A stretch of DNA of 64,000 nt from assembly GCA_021199335.1 (NCBI GenBank), contig JAJQIG010000015.1:24141-88140 (forward strand), read 5' to 3'. A program made the position numbers and the translations under genes. This document shows positions 60,737 through 64,000 of this stretch, piece by piece (the stretch's first letter is position 1; the number at the start of each line of letters is the position of its first letter). Below the pieces are notes generated by a model. The model worked only from the letters and a program-made list of their open reading frames with translations. It was not told the DNA's origin and did not search any database. This DNA is from Oscillospiraceae bacterium. Lineage in GTDB: Bacteria; Bacillota; Clostridia; Oscillospirales; Ruminococcaceae.

Positions 60737-60765
60737 TTGAAATGTCCCCCGATGTGATGTATAAT
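60737..60765 (+). promoter_or_regulatory. Promoter of the second GH43 gene
   Basis: TTGAAA, 17 bases, TATAAT, 38 bases before the start codon; the second GH43 can thus be made apart from the upstream pair. Confidence 0.6.
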
Positions 60766-60802
60766 TTTTTGCAGTATACATAACATTTGAGGGGGCTTTT
60801 CT

Positions 60803-62152
60803 ATGTCAAATCCATATCTTCCGAACTGGGAATATATTCCTGATGGTGAACCGAGGGTTTTCGGGGATCGAGTTTATGTTTACGGCTCGCACGATGTTGC
60901 GGGGTCGGATAAGTTTTGCGATTATGTGCTGAAATGCTGGAGTGCATCAACGGATAATCTTAACGATTGGGTCTGTCATGGCGATATTTTTAGGATCGCA
61001 GATACAAGGGATTACCCGTCCGACATCGATTGGGGCAATAGGGACACAATGCTTTACGCTCCCGATGTTGTTGAAAAGGACGGACGGTATTACCTTTATG
61101 CGTACATTGTCAACGGAAAGGGCTGTGTTGCCGTAAGTGACAGACCCGAAGGTCCGTTTAAGCTTCTTTCAAAGTATAAGTACACAATTCCTGATGAGAT
61201 ATGCTGCAACGGCTGGTTTATCGACCCGGGAGTTTTGGTTGACGATGACGGACGAACCTACATTTACTGTGGCTTCGAGCGTTCATTTATGGCTGAAATC
61301 AACAGCGACAATATGTATGAGGTTCTTGATAACACCTGTATAGAGCATATTATTCCGTGCGAGGCGCAGACTGAGGGCGGATTTGACGAAAAGGATAAGT
61401 GCTTCTTTGAGGCGGCATCAATGCGCAAGGTTGGCGATACATATTATATGATTTATTCCCCGAAAAGGGGCTGCCGACTTGCATACGCAACATCCGATTC
61501 CCCGACAGGCCCCTTCACATACAGAGGATATATTGTAGATAACGGCGTAGATTACCCCGGCGGAAACGACCACGGCTCTATTGTCTGCATAAAAGGTCAG
61601 TGGTATATTTTTTATCACAGAACAACCAACAACACTATAATGTCTAGGCGGGGCTGCGTTGAACGGATAGAGATTCTCCCTGACGGAACTATCCCAACGG
61701 TTGAAATGACTTCACTCGGATTTGAAAAATCACTTTCGCCATACAAAATTACCGATGCGGATATTGCCTGCGTGCTGAAGAACGGCGCTTTTGTTACGGA
61801 GCATAACGTTTTTGAGCGTGTTATAACAAACATCAAGGACGGCTGTGTTATGGGATATAAATATTTCGATTTCGGGGAGGATTTCGGCAGTAAAACAATG
61901 GATTTTGCGGTTCAGGTAAAGGGCTGCGGCTGCAATGCCCACCTTCATATCCTTATTGACGGAGAGGACGGCGAGGAGATTGGCGTTTGCGAAATAGGTC
62001 ATGACGGCGGAACGGCTTTGACTGTTGTAAAGAGCGTTACGGGACGTCACTCGGTTTTTTTCAGGGTGACGACGGATTACAGCGGCTGGGCAGCCGATTA
62101 TTTCAAGGAAAGATGCCTTTTTGAGCTTAAATCATTTGTTTTTATGAAATAA
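60803..62152 (+). CDS. GH43-family glycosidase with C-terminal beta-sandwich
   Basis: A 449-residue propeller enzyme of another GH43 subfamily. The base Asp14 lies in YIPDGEPRVF; WFIDPGVLVDDDGRTY holds the second Asp; and the acid Glu lies in CFFEAASMRK. The last 130 residues look like a carbohydrate-binding sandwich (CBM6/36-like or an accessory domain). No signal peptide. Probable action: release of xylose or arabinose from short oligosaccharides. GAGGGGG precedes the ATG. Confidence 0.9.
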   Translation: MSNPYLPNWEYIPDGEPRVFGDRVYVYGSHDVAGSDKFCDYVLKCWSASTDNLNDWVCHGDIFRIADTRDYPSDIDWGNRDTMLYAPDVVEKDGRYYLYAYIVNGKGCVAVSDRPEGPFKLLSKYKYTIPDEICCNGWFIDPGVLVDDDGRTYIYCGFERSFMAEINSDNMYEVLDNTCIEHIIPCEAQTEGGFDEKDKCFFEAASMRKVGDTYYMIYSPKRGCRLAYATSDSPTGPFTYRGYIVDNGVDYPGGNDHGSIVCIKGQWYIFYHRTTNNTIMSRRGCVERIEILPDGTIPTVEMTSLGFEKSLSPYKITDADIACVLKNGAFVTEHNVFERVITNIKDGCVMGYKYFDFGEDFGSKTMDFAVQVKGCGCNAHLHILIDGEDGEEIGVCEIGHDGGTALTVVKSVTGRHSVFFRVTTDYSGWAADYFKERCLFELKSFVFMK

Positions 62153-62158
62153 GGAAAA

Positions 62159-62196
62159 ATCCCGATTCGGTAATATGCTCCGAATCGGGATTTATG
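62159..62196. terminator. Bidirectional terminator
   Basis: ATCCCGATTCGG pairs with CCGAATCGGGAT between two convergent genes. Confidence 0.78.
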
Positions 62197-62243
62197 TTGT
62201 TCAAAGGCTGATTTATTACAGCCAATTTTGCGGTGGGATCAGC

Positions 62244-63452
62244 CTAATCAACAAGCTCGGGGTTAAATGATTCCTTCCACGGAAGTCCCCATTTGCCAAG
62301 CGCATTCATAAATGGATCGGGGTCAAACTCTTCGATGTTGTAAACGCCCGGCTTTTGCCATTTGCCCGTCATAACCATCATTGCGCCAATCATTGCGGGA
62401 ACTCCCGTTGTGTAGGAGATTGCCTGAGAGCCTACCTCGGCATAGCATTCCTCATGCACGCAGACGTTGTAAACATAGTAATTTACGGGCTTTCCGTCCT
62501 TTACGCCCTGCATAATGCAGCCAATGTTGGTTTTTCCTTTAGTGCGCGCGCCAAGCGATGCGGGGTCGGGGAGAACAGCCTTGAGGAATTGAAGCGGAAC
62601 AATTTCCATACCGTTGTAATTGATAGGCTCAATGGAGGTCATGCCGACATTTTCGAGGCATTTAAGATGCGTAAGGTAGCTTTGTCCGAATGTCATAAAG
62701 AAGCGTATGCGCTTAATTCCCTTTATGTTAAGCGCAAGCGATTCAAGCTCCTCATGGTGGAGCAGATACATATCCTTTTCACCCACCTCGGGGAAGTTGT
62801 ATACACGCTTTATCTCCATGGGTTCGGTTTCAATCCATTTGCCATTTTCAATGTATGATCCTTTGGCGGAAACTTCACGAATGTTAATCTCGGGGTTGAA
62901 ATTTGTCGCAAAGGGGTAACCGTGATCGCCCGCATTGCAGTCAAGAATATCTATGTAATGTATCTCATCGAAGTAATGCTTCATGGCGTATGCGCAGAAA
63001 ACTCCCGTTACGCCCGGGTCAAAGCCGCTGCCGAGGAGAGCGGTAATGCCTGCCTTTTCAAATTTTTCACGATATGCCCACTGCCATTTGTACTCAAATT
63101 TTGCCGTGTCCTCAGGCTCGTAATTGGCGGTATCGATGTAGTGAACCTTACATTCAAGGCAGGCATCCATAATCGATAAATCCTGATATGGAAGCGCAAG
63201 GTTAAGGCAAACATCGGGCTTATAGCTTTTCATAAGAGCAACAAGCTCGCCTACATTGTCGGCGTCAACCTTGGCGGTTGAAATTTTGGTTTTGCCGCCG
63301 TAAAGAGCATCAAGCTTTGCCTTTAAAGCATCGCATTTTGATTTTGTCCTTGAAGCTATCATGATGTCCTCAAAAACCTCGGAATTCTGACAGCATTTGT
63401 GAATTGCTACGGATGCAACGCCGCCGCAGCCGATAATAAGAGCTTTACCCAT
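62244..63452 (-). CDS. Carboxynorspermidine synthase (saccharopine dehydrogenase family)
   Basis: A 402-residue NADPH-dependent enzyme that condenses aspartate semialdehyde with a diamine to give carboxy(nor)spermidine, the route many gut bacteria use for spermidine. LIIGCGGVASVAIHKC is the nucleotide motif; GSGFDPGVTGVFCAYA and DCNAGDHGYPFATNFNPEINIRE are typical of this branch rather than of lysine-pathway saccharopine dehydrogenase. AAAGGAAG precedes the ATG. The decarboxylase nspC that usually follows is absent; the neighbour is a convergent GH43. Confidence 0.9.
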   Translation of the reverse strand: MGKALIIGCGGVASVAIHKCCQNSEVFEDIMIASRTKSKCDALKAKLDALYGGKTKISTAKVDADNVGELVALMKSYKPDVCLNLALPYQDLSIMDACLECKVHYIDTANYEPEDTAKFEYKWQWAYREKFEKAGITALLGSGFDPGVTGVFCAYAMKHYFDEIHYIDILDCNAGDHGYPFATNFNPEINIREVSAKGSYIENGKWIETEPMEIKRVYNFPEVGEKDMYLLHHEELESLALNIKGIKRIRFFMTFGQSYLTHLKCLENVGMTSIEPINYNGMEIVPLQFLKAVLPDPASLGARTKGKTNIGCIMQGVKDGKPVNYYVYNVCVHEECYAEVGSQAISYTTGVPAMIGAMMVMTGKWQKPGVYNIEEFDPDPFMNALGKWGLPWKESFNPELVD

Positions 63453-63496
63453 TTTTCATTACTTCCTTTCAAATTTTTATTGCAAAAATCCTTTCA

Positions 63497-63962
63497 CTAT
63501 TCATCATACAGTCCGTTTTTGAGCCTTTTCGTGCCTGTTAGGCCGCAAAAAAGAGGGAATCTGCCTGTCCGTTCAACAGTCTGTCCGTTAAGCATACCAA
63601 TATGATGGTTTATGTGGCGAAACTGCCCGAGAATAAGCTCAATCCTTGTATATCGGCAGCCCTCGGGGTTTTCACGCAGGGCATTGTCGTCCAAGGAATC
63701 GATATAATCAAGGGTTTTGCATTTAACCCTGTCAAGGTATTCAAGAAGCTGAGTGTCGCTCAGGACCAAATCGCAGCGGTTGTCGGGATTGTCCATTCCG
63801 TCAATATGGAATTCGGGCTCGCTGTAAATAAACGGATTTATGAACCACTTATCAGCCGAATGAATCGTATGGTAGACATACCTCCACGCAGGAGAACCGC
63901 ACACCAAGGCATTCCTGTCATAAGTTTTTACGGCTGTTTCAAAATTAAGGGAATCTCTAATA
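63497..63962 (-). CDS. DinB-family protein with probable ATT start
   Basis: About 155 residues. PAWRYVYHTIHSADKWFINP, with its histidine, and QFRHINHHIGML supply the metal histidines of the DinB/YfiT four-helix fold. No ATG, GTG or TTG starts the conserved N-terminus: the reading frame opens at an ATT (63962) placed three bases after GGGTGAG, and a stop lies just upstream. A GTG at 63907 would remove the first helix. Start at ATT is therefore inferred. Members are metal-dependent thiol transferases or unknown. CANSDH follows after 44 bases on the same strand. Confidence 0.7.
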
Positions 63963-64000
63963 ACTCACCCACTATCCTATAGATTTGTGGTATAATACTT

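Overview
The window looks like chromosome of a low-to-mid GC, Gram-positive, anaerobic member of the Clostridia, probably close to Ruminococcus (Oscillospiraceae). This is inferred from a SpoVAD gene, rubrerythrin and rubredoxin chemistry, an Amt-GlnK fusion behind an ANTAR-type leader, cytoplasmic plant-glycan hydrolases, a carboxynorspermidine synthase and consensus sigma-A promoters with 17-bp spacers. No rRNA, tRNA or CRISPR array was seen.

Layout. 1-174 is the 3' end of radA. 290-9250 is an accessory island for double-glycine peptides. It holds two precursor genes with near-identical promoters (4872-5162 and 8252-8506), a membrane metalloprotease, a peptidase-containing ABC exporter, a 3'-truncated HlyD adaptor, an intact LytTR response regulator and the wreck of an agr-like quorum-sensing locus (agrB split by a hairpin-rich element, a GHKL kinase without its sensor half, a frameshifted regulator). 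A serine-recombinase tail lies at its right edge. 9329-27800 carries chemotaxis, cell-wall, GH3, a dehydrogenase-proB-proA operon, spoVAD, a flavin reductase-rubredoxin-rubrerythrin fusion, a MarR-controlled heterodimeric ABC exporter, and a dCMP deaminase-trmB-FTR-trxA operon. 27900-35900 holds pyrE, a polyphosphate kinase, amt-glnK and a short-chain dehydrogenase.

36457-43830 is a second accessory region. A complete Cas3 is followed by only the first part of a type I-C cas5. Facing it, and ending inside that remnant's reading frame, is a 1590-aa fusion of a DEDD-type exonuclease, a RecQ helicase and a UvrD helicase with its own promoter. 44187-54444 contains TraX, a PadR/HAAS/PspC envelope-stress operon, YibE/F, alkaline phosphatase, a FAD-Rieske oxidoreductase and a chemoreceptor flanked by two copies of a 144-bp structured repeat. 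54683-62152 has a vWA surface protein, a pentapeptide-repeat protein and an intracellular xylan/galactoside set (GH43, GH27, GH43). The window ends with carboxynorspermidine synthase and a DinB-family gene.

The strongest leads are: (1) the twin promoters and matching hairpins around the two double-glycine peptides; (2) the exonuclease-RecQ-UvrD fusion sitting in a gutted type I-C locus; (3) the two-hexaloop ANTAR leader before amt-glnK; (4) the three-part oxygen-detoxification fusion that keeps an internal ribosome binding site. All functional statements rest on reading motifs by eye; no database search was run.
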